A stretch of 64,000 nt of DNA from Muscardinus avellanarius (GCA_963383645.1 OY726567.1:65010234-65074233), one strand, 5' to 3'; shown: positions 34,481 to 49,266, counted from the stretch's first letter. The notes: generated by a model from the letters alone, not told the origin. A program made the numbers and translations.

Positions 34481-37270
34481 GGCAGGAGCCCTCTCCAGGG
34501 CAGCAGGCTCTGCCCAGAGGGAGTGTCTGGGGAGGAATGGACATTAGCTACACTGTCCTGTGTGGCCTCACCCTGGCCCGGGCACGCCATGCCTTCTTCT
34601 ACATTCCAATCGTCACGCGGATCAACCCTGGCTCCAGGTGGGAGGGAACCACAGAAGTACAGAGAGACAAGGTCCTGGGAGGGGCTGCCACAGTCCTGCG
34701 ACCCCAGGCTCCCTGACATCTCTCCTTCACATCCCTCTCTCCTTCACATTCGCCTCTCTCCTTCACATCCCTGATGTAGGGGGTCCCCAGGAGCCAACCT
34801 ACACTCAACTGGACCACTGAGCCCACACACAGAGGTCCTAACCTGTGTCTCCACGATGCATGGAACTCACTGTGGGGTTCAGCACATACACATCCATTGC
34901 CAGACATTGACCCCAAGCAAACCTGGCTCCTGTTCCTGGGGACACAGCCAGTTTATTTTTGTTTTGTTTGTTTGTTTGTTTGTTTGTTTTGGTGGTACTG
35001 GGGTTCCTGGAAGCCCTTCTACTTCTGGGCTACACTACCCAGACCTATTTTTACATTTTTATTTGGAAACAGGGTCTCCTAAGCCAGCTCGCGCGGCTGG
35101 CTTCGAACCTGCGCGATCCTCCTGTCTCTGCCTCCCAAGCATGGGGTTTACAAGCGTGCGCCACCACGCCCGGTGACACAGCAAGTTTTGAATGGAAAGG
35201 CCTCAAGGGACACTGGGATGGCCTCCCCTTGAGATCGCTGAGGATGACAGCTGGGCCTGGAGGGCTCCCATTGGATGACAGCTGGGCCTGGAGGGTTCCC
35301 ATTGGTATCTAGGAGATTTGTTAACCAACCAGATCCCTTCAGGGTCCACCAGCTCCCTAGAAAGACTGTGTAGCAGCTGCTTCCACAGACCCAGCCACAG
35401 TCCCCTGACTGTTCTCAGAGACCCAGTCAGTGCCCTGACTGCTTCCAGAGACTCAGCCACAATCCTCTGACAGTTTCCAATTTCACAGACTATGCTGTCC
35501 GGGTGCCTCAAGATCTCTCCTGGGAATCCTTCCTGACCCAGAGCCTTTGATTATCTGCTCAATGGACACCAAAGGGCTTTCTAGATTCCACTGCTGACCC
35601 CAAGACCAGGCTGTGCTCCTGAAGCTGACTGCTGAGACCCATCCCAGGTCAGGCTTTACTTGGTGCATCAGCAGCCCTGCTATGCCACCCATGGGGGTCC
35701 TGGGGACACAGGCTGCTGCGCCCAGACCTGCTCAGAGCTGAGTGGGGGTGATGGAGTCCTAAAGGGTTGCCGGTGTGCCCTGTTGACTTTAAAAATGTGT
35801 CCAGTTGACCAAGATTGCACACACTGGAGGCGTATACCTGAACACTTGATAAGCAAATTCACTGTGTAGCGACTGCAGGAGTCAGTTCAGTCCACCAGCA
35901 CTGAAGTGATTACCTCTGGATCTGCAGTTGAGCCAGTGTTTCCTGATGGAGTGTGCGGGTCAATGGAGGAGCAAGGGACCTGGGGAGGTGCCACCGGGTG
36001 AAGGACGAGCTGCTCACCCACCCATAGGCACACACACACAGACACACGCAAACACAGGTGCATGCACTTGCACGTATGCACATTGACACACTTGCACAGG
36101 CACACACACTCACACCCCAGCAAGCTCCGTGTTCCCTGTGGAATCGGACCTTTCACTCTCGACCCCACTTCCTGCAACAGACCTTCTCTTCCCTCAGATC
36201 AAAATAGAAATTATTCTTCCATCCACCAAGGGGCAAGAGCATCTGGTGTGATTAGTTTGTGTGCCTGTCTCCAAAAAACACAGCATCTAGCCTCAGGAGT
36301 GTCAGTTGCAAAGGAGAACTACAAATGTAACCGCAGCTCAAGACATGGCACTGTATCTGTTAAAAATATGAAGTTGTTATTTGTTCATTTTAAAATACTT
36401 TATAAAAAAAATTCCAGTGCCTGCCTAAGAAGGAAAAAAGCCTTCATGCCTACTGCAGAGTGGGTTTTTCAAATATTGTTGCATAGCAGGGCATGGTGAC
36501 ACACATGTGTAATCCTGGTTCTTGGGAGGGTGAGGCAGGACGATCTGGGTTCGCAGCCAACCTCAGCTACTTAGTGAGGCCCTCCAAAACATAGTGAGAA
36601 CCTGTTGCAAAATAAAAGATAAAACATTGGGCTGAGGTATAGCTCAGACGTAGAATGCCCCTGGGTTAAATCTCCAGCACCACAAACATATATAAATAAT
36701 AAATAAATAAATAAATAAATAAAATGATTGGGGATATGTTTCAAAGGTAGACTGTCCCTGAGTTCCATCACCAGTAACAAGAAGAAGACGAAGAAGACAA
36801 AGACAGAAGAAGAAGAAGAAGAAGAAGAAGAAGAAGAAGAGGAGGAGGAGGAGGAGGAGGAGGAGGAGGAGGAGGAGGAGGAGGAGGGAGGCGGTGGCGA
36901 GGTGTGGTGCTGCAATCTTGTAAATCCCAGTACTTGGGAGGCTGAGGCTGGAAGATTGCAGGTTCCCAGCCAGCCTCCGCAACTTGTGAAGCCCTCGGCA
37001 ACTTAATGAAAGCCTGTTTCAAAATAAATAATAAAAATAGGCCTGGGGGAGGTGTAGCTCGAAGGTAGAACGCCCCTGGGTTCAATCCCCAGTAACGACA
37101 AGAAAAAAAAGTGTTCATACACAAGTCATTTGCTTTTCTATAAAACAGTGATGAACAGGGATATATGAAAATAAAAGAATTGATGCCTGTTCCTTGTGTG
37201 GCTTCTGAACTCTGAGTAAGTGAGTGCATTGACATGATGAAATTGACCATAAAACACCACAAATGAAGAT
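34480..37270. other. Spacer with SINEs and simple repeats
   Basis: 34480-34960 and 35180-36480 are unique-looking, apart from a tandem 31-bp 'gatgacagctgggcctggag' pair (35243-35305) and imperfect 'cagagacccagycac' units (35380-35470). Antisense palindromic-core SINE at 34962-35176. Plus SINEs at 36487-36690 and 36910-37105. (AAAT)n at 36693-36722. Confidence 0.55.
36779..36893. repeat. (GAA)n-(GGA)n purine microsatellite
   Basis: Continuous polypurine tract on the plus strand: an imperfect AAG start, then GAA units, then GAG/GGA units to 36893. Able in principle to form triplex DNA. Its apparent poly-Glu and poly-Ser frames are not genes. Confidence 0.95.
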
Positions 37271-37885
37271 TTTTTAATGAAAAAGTGACTTTTTTAGAGA
37301 TAGACCTGAGGTGCCCCAGAAGATTGCTGTTTCATACAACACGGCATTAATACACAGAGAGTATCCAATGAACACAGAAGGGTTTGAGGCTGCAGAGAGA
37401 GGGTTGGCCATCACTCTGCATTTGGCACCTGTCAGGCTGGAACCTGATCTTAGCTCCTTTGCTCTGTTCCTAGAGACAAGCTCCACCCTCTCGGCTGCAA
37501 GGACAGCATCTCATTAATGCATGCTGTGGAAGGTGCTCACTAAAACGAGGCAGTGCTCCACGAAGGTGGTGGAGCTGAGCATGAGCTGCACAGAGCCAGG
37601 ACCCAGCCCGGCCCCTGGATGGACTCAGGTCCTGGAGGTGAGGGGAGAGGAGGGGCCGTCAGCAGGGGTCCAAGCAGGGCTGAGGGATAGCCGCACAGGA
37701 CCAGGGGATAGCAGCAAGTGCGACAGGGGTGGCTCAGCTCCAAACCCAGCTGGTTCCTGCACAGAGCTTTGTGCCCTGGACATGCTCAGAACACAGTTCC
37801 CCGTGCATGCCTGGGTTTTCTTCCAGGGCATCCTGAATAATTAGATTCATCAAGTCTCTGATTGATGTCCTGTTCTCTCTCCTTT

Positions 37886-38022
37886 TCACATCCTGGCCCC
37901 ATCGCAGGTCCTTCTCTGACTGTGCAGAGCCTGAAAGAGCAGAATCCCAAGGACCACCAGGACCAAGCCAGCCATGCCCAGCCGGATGAGATTCTCCACG
38001 GTGTAATCCTGGGGCTGTGAGG
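37886..38022 (-). CDS. Activating LILRA/PIR-A-type transmembrane exon
   Basis: Acceptor TTTGCAG, phase 1, open for 45 codons to TGA (37888-37886). Encodes QPQDYTVENLIRLGMAG then LVLVVLGILLF and a short tail LHSQRRTCDGARM. It is nearly the human LILRA consensus 'HTVENLIRMGVAGLVLVVLG'. The Arg inside the membrane segment is the residue that pairs with the FcR-gamma chain. The short tail has no tyrosine. The nearest Ig exons upstream on this strand are those of receptor 3 (42962), about 5 kb away and in matching phase, so this may be its 3' end. An apparent stem exon at 38215-38170 (TSSPSQAAQTLD) has lost its acceptor AG (TTCTTTG). Confidence 0.78.
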
Positions 38023-38299
38023 CTGCAAATTGTGGACACAGAGGTCAGAGGTCAGGGCAGACCCAAATCCCCCAGGATCCCTGCATGTCCACCCAGGGCA
38101 CCTGCTCCCTGCACAGGACTTCACTGTGTCCAGCCCATCACTAAGGAGTCTCCCTGGTCCCCTGTCCAGGGTCTGAGCTGCTTGTGATGGGCTGCTTGTC
38201 TCAGATGCTCCAAAGAACCACAGACCAGGAGTAGGAGGGGTGAAGCGTTGAAGAGACCCGAGCCTTTGCCCTGGCTCCAGGTCCTCCTGTCCTGTTCTC

Positions 38300-40900
38300 A
38301 TGACATGGCTTCATGCAGATCCTGCAAGAGCCTGTCCCTGCTGGGGCAGCTCCCTCTGTCTCCTTGGTGGATCCGCAGCCTCTCTATGCTCTGTGAGCTC
38401 AGAACTTGTGTCTGAGTCACGTTGGAGCCACATTTAGCTGAGACCCAAGAGCTCAGGATCAGAGAGAACAATGGTCTCTGAGTCCAGAAACTCGTTTGTG
38501 CTGTGTGCTCCCTGCTCAGTCTTGGACAGAGGACCAGGCAAGCTAATTCCTGGAGATGAGATCCCCCTGATTGAGCAGCTGAGGACTCAGGTCCAGAGCT
38601 GAGGGGTTAAACCTCAGGGCTCCTGGGGGTCAGGAACACAAGGGGTGAATGTCTGCACTGCCCCACCCAGTTCATATAGTCAGAAACAGCTGCAATGCAA
38701 TATTACACACATAGACATACACAAATAAATATGGATATATTCTGAATGGTGGTAAAGTCAGTGATGTATAAAACAGCAGTTCTACTTCTTAGAAGTGTAA
38801 ACTTATGTAGAATAAACAATAAAAATGTAAAACCATACCAATTAATATGAATGTTTGAATTAGAGTTGAAATAAACATATGTAAATATATAATGTATATA
38901 ATAAGAGATGCATATCTACGTGTTCATATTATAAGAGATAAATCCACAACTGCATATATGCATATACTTGAAGCAAGAGATTTGGTGTGCAATTTGGGAA
39001 TTAAGAAGAGAATTTCTTCTTATTTGGTTAGATGTAAATTGGGGTGGGGGGGTACTGGGGGTGGAACCCAGGGGCTTTTCTACCTCCAGGCTATACTCCC
39101 AGACCTATTTTATACTTTATTTGAAAACAGGGTCTCACTAAGTTGCTGAGAGCCTCACTAAGTAGCTGAGGCTGTTTTTGAACCTGTGCGATCCTCCTGT
39201 CTCAGCCTCCCAAGCCCGGGGATTACAAGCATGTGTCACCATGCCTGGCTAGATATAAATTTTATCAGTAAGTCACAAGAAATTGAAAAGCAATTGGAAG
39301 GAAGAGAATCCTAAGTTAGTATAAAATAAAATTCATTCACTCAAACCAGCTGCTCTCCTATACTTATTATTTCAAAACACAGGAATCAGCCGGGCATGGT
39401 GGCGCACGCTTGTAATCCCAGCATTCGAGAGGCTGAAACCGGAGGATCGCGGTTCGCGGACAGCCTCAGGTACTTAGTGAGGCCCTCTGCAACTCAGTGA
39501 GACCCTGTTTCAAAATAAAGAATAAAAGCCGGGCGTGGTGTCACACGCTTGTAATCCCCGCTTGGGAGGCGGAGACAGGAGGATCGTACAGGTTCGAAGC
39601 CAGCCACACTGGCTTAAGAGACCCAAATAAAATAAAAACACAAAAAAGAGGTCTGGGAGTGTAGCCCGGAGGTAGAAGGGCTTCCAGGAACCCCAGTACC
39701 ACCACCAAATAAAATAAAATAAACAAAATAAAGAATAAAATAGGGCAGGGTATGTGGCGCGGAGGTCAAATGCCCCTCAGTTCCATCCCCAGACCTGCAA
39801 AACAAACAAACAAACAATCAAAACACAGGAATTAGAAATCTTACTAGCAAATTATTAAAAGAGTTAATATGAATGCACTCTATTTTACAAACAAAATTGA
39901 AAATATTTCTAAATATTATCAATAAACCTCAATGTTAAATACCTTGGATAAAAATCTTGATACCAAGAAAAAAATATTATTCTGTATAATTCCTGTATAT
40001 GTGTAATCTAGTCCCTGGAATATAGGAGTAGAATTATTTACATTTAAACCCTAAATCCCAATATCTCACACTTAGTTCCCATTTTTAAATGTTTTCTGGA
40101 GAGAAACTATACACAAGTGTAACCCAAAAGTCAGAAAAGAACACATTGAAGTGTACTGGGAATTAGCAGGGCGCTGGTTTCCTGCCGCAGGTGCACAGCC
40201 CTCCTTAATCCAGGTGAACACTGAGCACAGAGGCAGCCAGGTGAGTGGTACCCAGGGCCTGGGATGCTTCTCTCTAAGTCAGCATATGTTTTGATGCCCA
40301 GCCACAATCTTATAATGAGGCTTGACTCAAAACTGTGGTTCTCCTGTCTCAGCCTCCAAAGACCTAGGATTATAAGCACGGGCCACCATGCCTGGCTTGA
40401 TATTCTTATTTTGTTTTTGTTTTAGTTTTTCTTTATTGGTACTGGGGATGGAACCCAGGAGCATTCGACCTCTGAGCCACACCTCCAGCCCTATTTTTTA
40501 TTCTTTAATTTGAAACAGGGTCTCACTAAGTTGCAGAGGGCCTCCCTAAGTAGCTGATGCTGTCCACAGTCCTGCAATCCTCCTGTCTCAGCCTCCCAAA
40601 TTACTGAAATTACAACCATGTCAAAGTCCTGCTTGATATGTTTTTTTTTTTTTTCGTGCGGGCCTGGGGATGGAACACAAGGGCATTCGACTTCCAAGCT
40701 ATACCCCCTGCCCTATTTTTTATTCTTTATTTTTAAACAGGGTCTCACTGACTTGTGGAGGGCCTCACTAAGTAGCTAAGGCTGTCCATGAACCATGATC
40801 CTCCAGTCTCAGCCTCCCAAATGCTGGGATTACAAGTGTGCGCCACCACGCCTGGCTTGATATGTTCTTTATATAATATATTCTTAAAATAAAAATCTAG
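38300..40900. other. AT-rich spacer with SINEs
   Basis: 38300-38650 looks like receptor intron. 38650-39040 and 39840-40130 are AT-rich with no feature seen. Antisense SINEs at about 39040-39250, 40430-40640 and 40650-40860. Plus SINEs at 39388-39530 and 39530-39715, the second inserted in the tail of the first and of the palindromic-core subfamily. Confidence 0.6.
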
Positions 40901-41799
40901 GGGACTCTGGGCCCGGGCCGGAATGCACGTAGCACTCCAGACCCCTGGAGAAACCGGACACAGTAAGACGCTGGGTCCCGGGCAGGGGTCGCGCAGGGCA
41001 CGCAACCGGGGCCTGGTCGTGGGACTCTGGGTCCCGGGCCGGAACACGTGTAGCACTCCAGACCCCTGGAGAAACCGGGCCCAGTACCCTGGGTCCCAGG
41101 AGGGGGTCACGAGGGGCATGCCAGCGGGGGCCTGGGTCGCGGGACTCTGGGCTCGGGGCTGGAACGCATGTAGCACGCCAGACCCCTGGAGAAACCAGGG
41201 TCCCGATTAGGGGTCACGCGGGGCACACCAACCGGGCCCTGGGTCGCGGGACTCTGGGCTCCGGGCTGGAACGTGCATAGCACGCCAGACCCCTGGAGAA
41301 ACCAGGCCCAGTAACCTGGGTCCCGGGCGGGGGTCACATGGGGCATGCCACTCAGGGCCCGGGTCGCGGGACTCTGGGCCCCGGGCTGGAACGTGCATAG
41401 CACGCCAGACCCTTGGAGAAGCCGGGCACAGTAAGACGCTGGGTCCCGGGCGGGGGGTCGCGCGGGGCACACAAGCCGGAGCCCGGGTCGCGGGACTCTG
41501 GGTCCCGGGCCGAACTGCACGTAACATGCCAGACCCCTGGAGAAACCGGGCCCAGTACCCTGGGTCCCGGGCGGGGTCGCACGAGGCATGCCAGCCAGGG
41601 CACGGGTTGCGAGACTCTGGGCCCTGGGACAGAATGCGCATAGCATGCCAGACCCCTGGAGAAACCGGGCCCAGTACCCTGGGTCCTGGGCAGGAGTCAC
41701 GCGGGGCATGCCAGCCGGGGCTCGGGTCGCAGGACCCCTGGGCCCCAGGCAGAGTAGTGCGGAGCACTCTGGACCCATGGGGAAACCGACTGGGTCATA
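40901..41799. repeat. GC-rich minisatellite, about eight ~120-bp units
   Basis: Units begin at 'gggactctgggyccsgggc' near 40901, 41020, 41141, 41252, 41370, 41491, 41610 and 41730. Each then has 'agacccctggagaaaccggg', 'agtaccctgggtcccgggc' and 'ggggcaygccagccggg'. Spacing is about 110-121 bp. Units differ by substitutions and short indels; the last is most divergent. It is far richer in GC and CpG than its surroundings. Confidence 0.92.
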
Positions 41800-42416
41800 G
41801 TGCTACTGAGTGCCTGATCCCACTACCTCCTCAAACCACATATACTGTCTTCTCTTATTAAAAAAAAAAAAAGGAAAAGAAAAAGAAAAAGAAAAATATG
41901 GGAGAGGAGTTAAGAAAGCCGTTGCGGATGCCAGGACACTGAAGATGCAGACAAAACTTATCTAAATGCACTGGAACTTATGGAAAAATTCCCCTTGAAG
42001 GAGGACTGCTGTTTCTCTATATTGTTAAGAATCTTGGACATCACCTGTAAGGAGAGAGTTTAGCAGAGACCAAGGAGAAAGGCGGTGTTGAAAGCGGTCT
42101 CCGCGATGGCAGTGGAGACTTGTATTCAGGAGAAGCAGAAACCGGATCCTACCAACCTTATTTTTTTGGAGAAATTACACCAAATGTCGAATGCTACCGT
42201 CACGCATGCTTAGGAACACTGGACAGCATTTAGAGTGGAAAAAGAGCCTGGGAAGGATTTGAAATGGTGGAGGCAGTGGCAATGGCAGTGGCCAGTACTC
42301 AGGGGAGGCAGAGATCTGATACATCACACCTGGAACCTTTGAAATAATAACCCCAGAGACAGTGATCAGAGCCTGCTGAGGGGTTAGGCTGGTGCCGGGG
42401 CCAATGGCCAACATGA
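41800..42416. other. Unidentified segment after the minisatellite
   Basis: Begins with an A/G-rich tract (41859-41897). The remainder seems built from degenerate units of about 170 bp: 'gatggcagtggagac...caggagaagcag' near 42113 and 'aatggcagtggcca...aggggaggcag' near 42281, with a fainter relative near 41930. Family not recognised. It ends where the tandem duplication begins. Confidence 0.4.
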
Positions 42417-42716
42417 TGGATGAGTGTGTGTCCAGGCAGCCTGAGGTCACTGGATTCTCTGGACAGAGACCTTGAACCTCATCAAGTTTGGAAATAGACT
42501 CTGAAGTTGGGGGCTGAGACCCAAGAGGATCGTGAAAATGAGGACCAGAGGAGAGTGAGAGGCTGGGCTGCCCTGGGAGCCCTGTCTCTGCTCACTCTCC
42601 TGCCTCTGCCCTGTGGTCTCCCAGTGACCTCTCTGCTGCCCACCTGGCCTGTTCTTCATGCCAGTGATGGGTTGGGGTGCACACATCATAGAGGACTCTG
42701 CTGACCCTGACCCTCA

Positions 42717-44086
<1,370 letters not shown>

Positions 44087-45912
44087 GGCGTGCCCTCCCA
44101 GTGGTCTGGTGTGCAGAGGGTGTAGGCCACTGTGCTGGCCAGGAAGGACAGACAAATGGGTTGTGGCCACTTAGAGGCTGGGTTCTCTTAGTCATGTGGT
44201 TATCACATCAGCAGCCTCACAGAAAGAGGAAGTACTCCCCAGCAATCTCTGGTTTCCCCAGGCCAGTGGCTGAGATGGGCTCAACCTCTTTGCAGACCCT
44301 TCAGATGGAATGTGGTTCCTCACACCTCACTTTCTATCTGCCTGTCTGTCCTGAATGTTGACCAGGACTTAGTGGCAAATGCACCTGGTGCTTCCTGAGC
44401 GGCTCCTTCCAGGTGAGGAGATACAGGCCAGTCCTTCCTCTCAGAGCCTCCCCATGGGTCCCTCTCTTCCTCCACCCTGTCCATCTGCACAGCACTGTGG
44501 GGTCCCACCATGGCCAGTCATCAGCCCCGCCCTGGAGATGCTGCGGGGAAGATGCAGGCCCTGCTGCAGGTGGACGCAGAGCAGCAGAGACGCTGAGCAC
44601 TGACGCGCAGCTCACCTGGAGCTCCGTCCCGGGTGAGCACAGAGACAGGTGCAGGGAGGCAGGATGGAAACTGGCTCTTGTCCTGGCTCTGTCTCTGGGT
44701 TTCCTCTGCTGAACAGTCCCCTGTGTGGGCTTCCTCTTCTCAGTAAGGATCCCACCCCCTCCCTGGGAACAGACTTCTGAGCCCTTCTGGCCTCCTCACT
44801 GGCACTGTTTCTTGGGCAGGGCTGTCCTGATTGCAGTGGGGCTGCCGTCTTCTTCTTCTTCTCCTTCTTCTCCTTCTCCTTCTTCTCCTTCTTTTTTTTT
44901 TCCAGACTGGGGATTGAACCTAGAGGCATTTTACCTCCGAGCTATAACAGGGACTCACTAAGCTGCAGAGGGCCTTACAAGTTGCTGAGGCTGGCCATGC
45001 ACCACCACGCCCAGCTGCTGGCTTCTATTTAATGCCAGCTTTTCCTTTCCTGCCCACATGTCTTCAGCATCTGTATCTAGTCTCAGCCTCAGCTTCCTCA
45101 TTTGGAGGCTGTTATCCTGCACCTCAGTTCCCAGAATCGTGGGTCAGTGGTGCCTGAGACACAAGAGACTGAGCCATGGTTAATTTCCCAACCCCAGTAA
45201 ACATGGATCCAGAAGCCGGGCCTGGTGACTCACACTTGTAATCCCAGGATTTGGGAGGCTGAGACAGAAGGATCGCGGTTCGTGGCCAACCTCAGCTACT
45301 TAATGAGGCCCTTTGCAACTCAGTGAGACCCTGTTTCAAAATAAAGAATAAGATAGAGCTGCAGATGTAACTCGAAGGTAGAATGTCCCTGGGTTCCACC
45401 CCCAGTACAGCAAACAAACAAACAAACAAACAAACAAACAAAAACATGGCTGTGGGATGTGAGAGGCTCATGGTGTTGGACAGTGTATGTGCCCACTGAA
45501 GGTCCCTGCAGCTGGGCATGATGCTGCCTGCCTGTAATCCCAGTACTTGGGAGGATCAAGGTTCAAGGTCAGCCTCAGTAACTTAATAAGACCAACAACT
45601 TCCCGAGACCCTGTTTCAAAAAAAAAAAAAAATCAATGCACCTGGGGATGTATCTTGGTGGTAGAATGGCCCTAGGTTCAATTTCTAGCACTAAAGGACA
45701 AAAAGAAAAAAAAAAATTCAAGCAGGCAACAGATTGAGTTAGAAATAGGGCCCTGAGTGACTATTTGGATTCAGAGAGGGTGGGTCAGGGCCCCTCACCT
45801 GAGACCCTGAGCTCCCTCAGCCACCTCCCGCCTGGGATGCTCTGGGAGCTCAGCTCATGGCAGCCTGTCTGGGGCTCTGAACAATGTTAGTGTAAAGATC
45901 TGGTGTCCTTCC
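44087..45912. other. Receptor 3 5' flank and SINE group (copy of 16384-18216)
   Basis: Near-identical to the receptor 1 flank, including the CTT microsatellite (44848-44900), plus SINEs at about 45211-45445 and 45515-45700, and the (CAAA)n tail, here shorter than in copy 1. Confidence 0.8.
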
Positions 45913-46974
45913 CTGAGACCTGGAATCCAGGGGTCTCTGGGTAAGGACCACATCTGGGGGCTATTCCAGTAATAACCATAGCATCTGAACGTACACCTGT
46001 GGCTGGAGGTCCTGGGGCTCACAGGAACAGGGCTGGACCCATCATTTGGGTTGTCTCTCTGAGAGTCCTTGGCCCAGGAGAGCTGTGTTCTTCTCCCTTG
46101 ATCAGAATGAACCTGTCATGTCTCTGCCTTGAGCCACACTGGAGGGTCACATTCCCCCTGAGGCCACCACAGGGCTGGGCAGCGCTGAAAGGCTGCGTGG
46201 GCACAGGCTCCAAGGACAGGAGGAGGCAGGTGTTAAATGGGCTCACCCCCCACATCATCCCCAGGGCTGGCTGTGAGTGGGGGCACCTGAGGACAGACCC
46301 CCATCCTGAGGGTGGGACTGGGACCCCGAGTGTCCTGTTACCTGCCCCCACTAGCTCCAGGGGTCACTGTGCTCTGACCAGCCAGCGGGGCTGTAATAGT
46401 GACAGCGATATCACCCTGCGGCGCTCTGTCATGGATGATGGAGAAGTTGGTCTTGTTCCTGGGCTCCAGTGTCATCTCTTTGCATAATGGCGTTGGACTT
46501 CCTTCCTTATTGAGACAGAATTTCTTGTTTCCTAATATCCTCGGAAGCCACATGGTCACTGGCCTCCCCAAGGCGATCAAAGAGCCTGGCTCAGCCCAGT
46601 GGGTGCGCTTGAGGAGGGTGTAAGGTGATCCCAGGCAGGATTCCAGAACAGTCCCTTCTTAGATCCCAGCTCAGCCCTTGGCCCCTCCCCATAGATCACT
46701 CTGAGCCCTCGCACTGTTTTCTGTCTTGAGACCTCAGGGGCTGGGCTGGGGCAGGATGTCGGTCCTGGGGGAAGACTCAGCTGCAGCTCCTGGGGACTCT
46801 GTCCCAGACTCAGCCCTGGAAGAGAGCCAGTGTGAGGGGTTTGCATCCCGGTGCAGGGGCTGAGTGTTTTCCATTTGGGCTGCTTGAGCCCTGAGTCCCT
46901 CCTCTCCCTGCCTATGTCCCCTCCTGCTTTCTACACTGACTGAGGCAGAGGAGGACAGGGCGGGTGGACGCCAT
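45913..46974 (-). pseudogene. Two-Ig LILR-like pseudogene, copy b
   Basis: Tandem-duplicate of 18217-19278 with the same lesions (lost D1 and D2 acceptors, WLP for WCE, GDIAVTI frameshift, altered donors) and only scattered extra substitutions, for example near 46041. Confidence 0.85.
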
Positions 46975-47779
46975 GCCACCTGCTCTGAGTGCTGCTGCTT
47001 AACGGGAGGAGACCGCAGGGCCCGCAGGACAGAGCCTGGAAGCTGTGGGTGAGAGCTGCTGCCGCCCACTGGGCTCCAGAGCTGTGCAGCCACAGATGGG
47101 GATGGCTCCTGCCTGCCTGGCTCTGCTTTCCCCACAGAGGAGCTCAGGAGGCTCCAGGCCCCACAGAGACTTCTCAGCCCAGTGGTGAGGTCCGCAGGGT
47201 TGCAAGCCTCTTCCTGCTTGGCTGAAGCCCACTTCACCACAGCAGGACCCAGGCTCCAGCCTGCAAGGCTCGACTTGAACCATGACACTTATCTTCTCAG
47301 AGGGTCCTGGAAGGGAATTTAATGTCTTTCATTGATCAGTTTGAATATAAGGTGCTACTGGCGGGTTCATTGCAGACTCAGATAAATATAATGAGCCTGT
47401 GCTTGGCACAAACTCCTAATCCCAGTATTTGGAAGCTGAGACTAGAGGATTGCAGTTTTGAGGCCATTTTCAATAATTAGGGAGGCCCTCAGAAACTTTG
47501 CAAGACCCTGCTTAAACAAAAATAAAATACAATAGGGCTCGAGCCAGGTGTGGTGACGCACACTTGTAATCCCCGTGCTTGGGAGGCAGAGACAGGAGGA
47601 TCACGCAGGTTCGAAGCCAGCCGTGCTGGCTTAAGAGACCCTGTTTCCAAATAAAAAGTATAAAATAGGTCTGGGAGTGTAGCCCGGAGGTAGAAGCGTT
47701 CCATCCCCAGGTACCACCAAAAAAAAAAAAAAAAAAAAAGAAAGGGCTGGGGGTTGGAATGCCCCAGGGTTTGATCCTC

Positions 47780-47831
<52 letters not shown>

Positions 47832-48040
47832 CCTCATGGTTCAGATAGACCACTTCCTTGCACTCGGAGGACTGCACCCCAGATGAAGGGCAGCACATCT
47901 TGGCGGGAGCCTGTGGTGGCACATAACCTCCCCCATCAGCCTGTCTTCCTTCTTAGTTGCTTGTCTCAGGGATTTTCTTCCTTCCTTCTGAAGGAATGCA
48001 GGAAGAGGAATCTAAGATATTGACAATATTAGCATATGGA
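46975..48040. other. Duplicate of 19280-20330
   Basis: Same SINEs at about 47390-47535 and 47545-47745. The (CA)n at 47784-47828 is longer than its partner. No gene seen. Confidence 0.7.
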
Positions 48041-49266
48041 ATCTATTAGAAATAAAAAAAAAGTAGGATATTAGAATTAAAGTAGGACCCTTGTAGAAGT
48101 AAGAGAGTAACAAAAACATGTAAGAGTGCTGTGAGGAAACATTCCCCTCTCCTTATAAAATTAAAATGTGAAGACATAGAATTAACCTAGAATAAAACTG
48201 CAAGTTTCTGCTTCGGTAACCCTACTCGCCAATATAAAGTACAACTTGTAAGTTCCTGCTTATGATAACTGCCTGAGTTCTGGCTTCTGTGAAACTGCTT
48301 GCTTATGCCCCAGCTACCTTAATGTTAAAAGTTGTTTTAATTTAAAAACCTAGGTTACGCCGGGCGTGGTGGCGCACGCTTGTAATCTCCGCGCTTGGGA
48401 GGCAGAGACAGGAGGATCGCGCAGGTTCGAAGCCAGCCGTGCGCGCTGGCTTAGGAGACCCTGTTTCCAAATTAAAAAAAAAAAGTAAAAATAGGTCTGG
48501 GAGTGTAGCCCGAAGGTAGAAGGGCTTCCGGGAACCCCAGTACCACCACCAAAAAAAACAAAAAAAAAACAAAAAAAAAACAAAAAAAAAACCTAGGTTA
48601 CTATTAGAAATTATTTTAAGGATAGACTTGTCTTTCAAAATTCTTGATGCTAAGAGTTGTTTTTTTTTTAAAGTTTGAGATATTTTAAAATAGTATAAAG
48701 TAGTTTAGAGAGTGAAGCTATTTTTCTTGGAAGTGAGTCCCAAGCCCGCCACAACCTTATCTAAAGAAAACACCTGGTACTCATGGGCCGAGCTGAAGGT
48801 TACCATAGTAATCAAGCATGAAAGAGAAAGTCACTCCTCGGCGGGCGGTGACATAGAAAGGCTGTCCTTTAAAACTATTTGCTGTGATTCAAGTGTGTGT
48901 GTGCTTTCTTTTGAAATCATTGGTTGTACTTGTTTACCTTTTTATTTGATTGGTTGTACCCTACTTTTTGGCGGGCTGTGACGTGTGTAACCACCCCTCC
49001 AGGGGCTATAAATATAGAGCCTGAAGTGTGCTCAGGGTCGACTCTGACCACTTGCTCTCTGTTGGTGAGGCTGGACGTTGGCTCGGCCAGGGCACTCCCT
49101 GGTAGCCACCCGGACAGTTCCTCAAACCACAGGCGGGCTTGTGGAAGAGCTTCGACCACTGGCTAGCCAGTACAAAGAGCTGCAGCACAATAAAACTCTG
49201 CCTGTGTGTTACATCCTCGGTGAGTTCTTCGTTATTTGGGCAAGGGGGCGCATCTCGGACCCTAAC
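48040..49266 (+). mobile_element. Solo LTR of an endogenous retrovirus (LTR A, copy 2)
   Basis: Second copy of the 20330-21530 element, made by the segmental duplication rather than by a new integration: same flanks and the same nested SINE (48357-48592). TATA box 49007-49016, AATAAA 49189-49194. The nested SINE's A tail here is interrupted by C residues. Confidence 0.65.

Noticed and set aside
36571..37262. Frames rich in Ser, Leu, Pro or Glu
   Set aside because: Translations of the GAA/GGA microsatellite.
37786..38301. 171-codon frame over the activating TM exon
   Set aside because: Wrong frame. The family-matching frame is the 45-codon exon at 38022-37886; the long frame is its shadow.
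41107..41778. Open frame of 223 codons on the minus strand (and a 186-codon frame overlapping it)
   Set aside because: Lies wholly in the ~120-bp minisatellite. Unit lengths near multiples of three leave several frames open at once; repetitive Pro/Gly/Arg/Thr composition, no domain.
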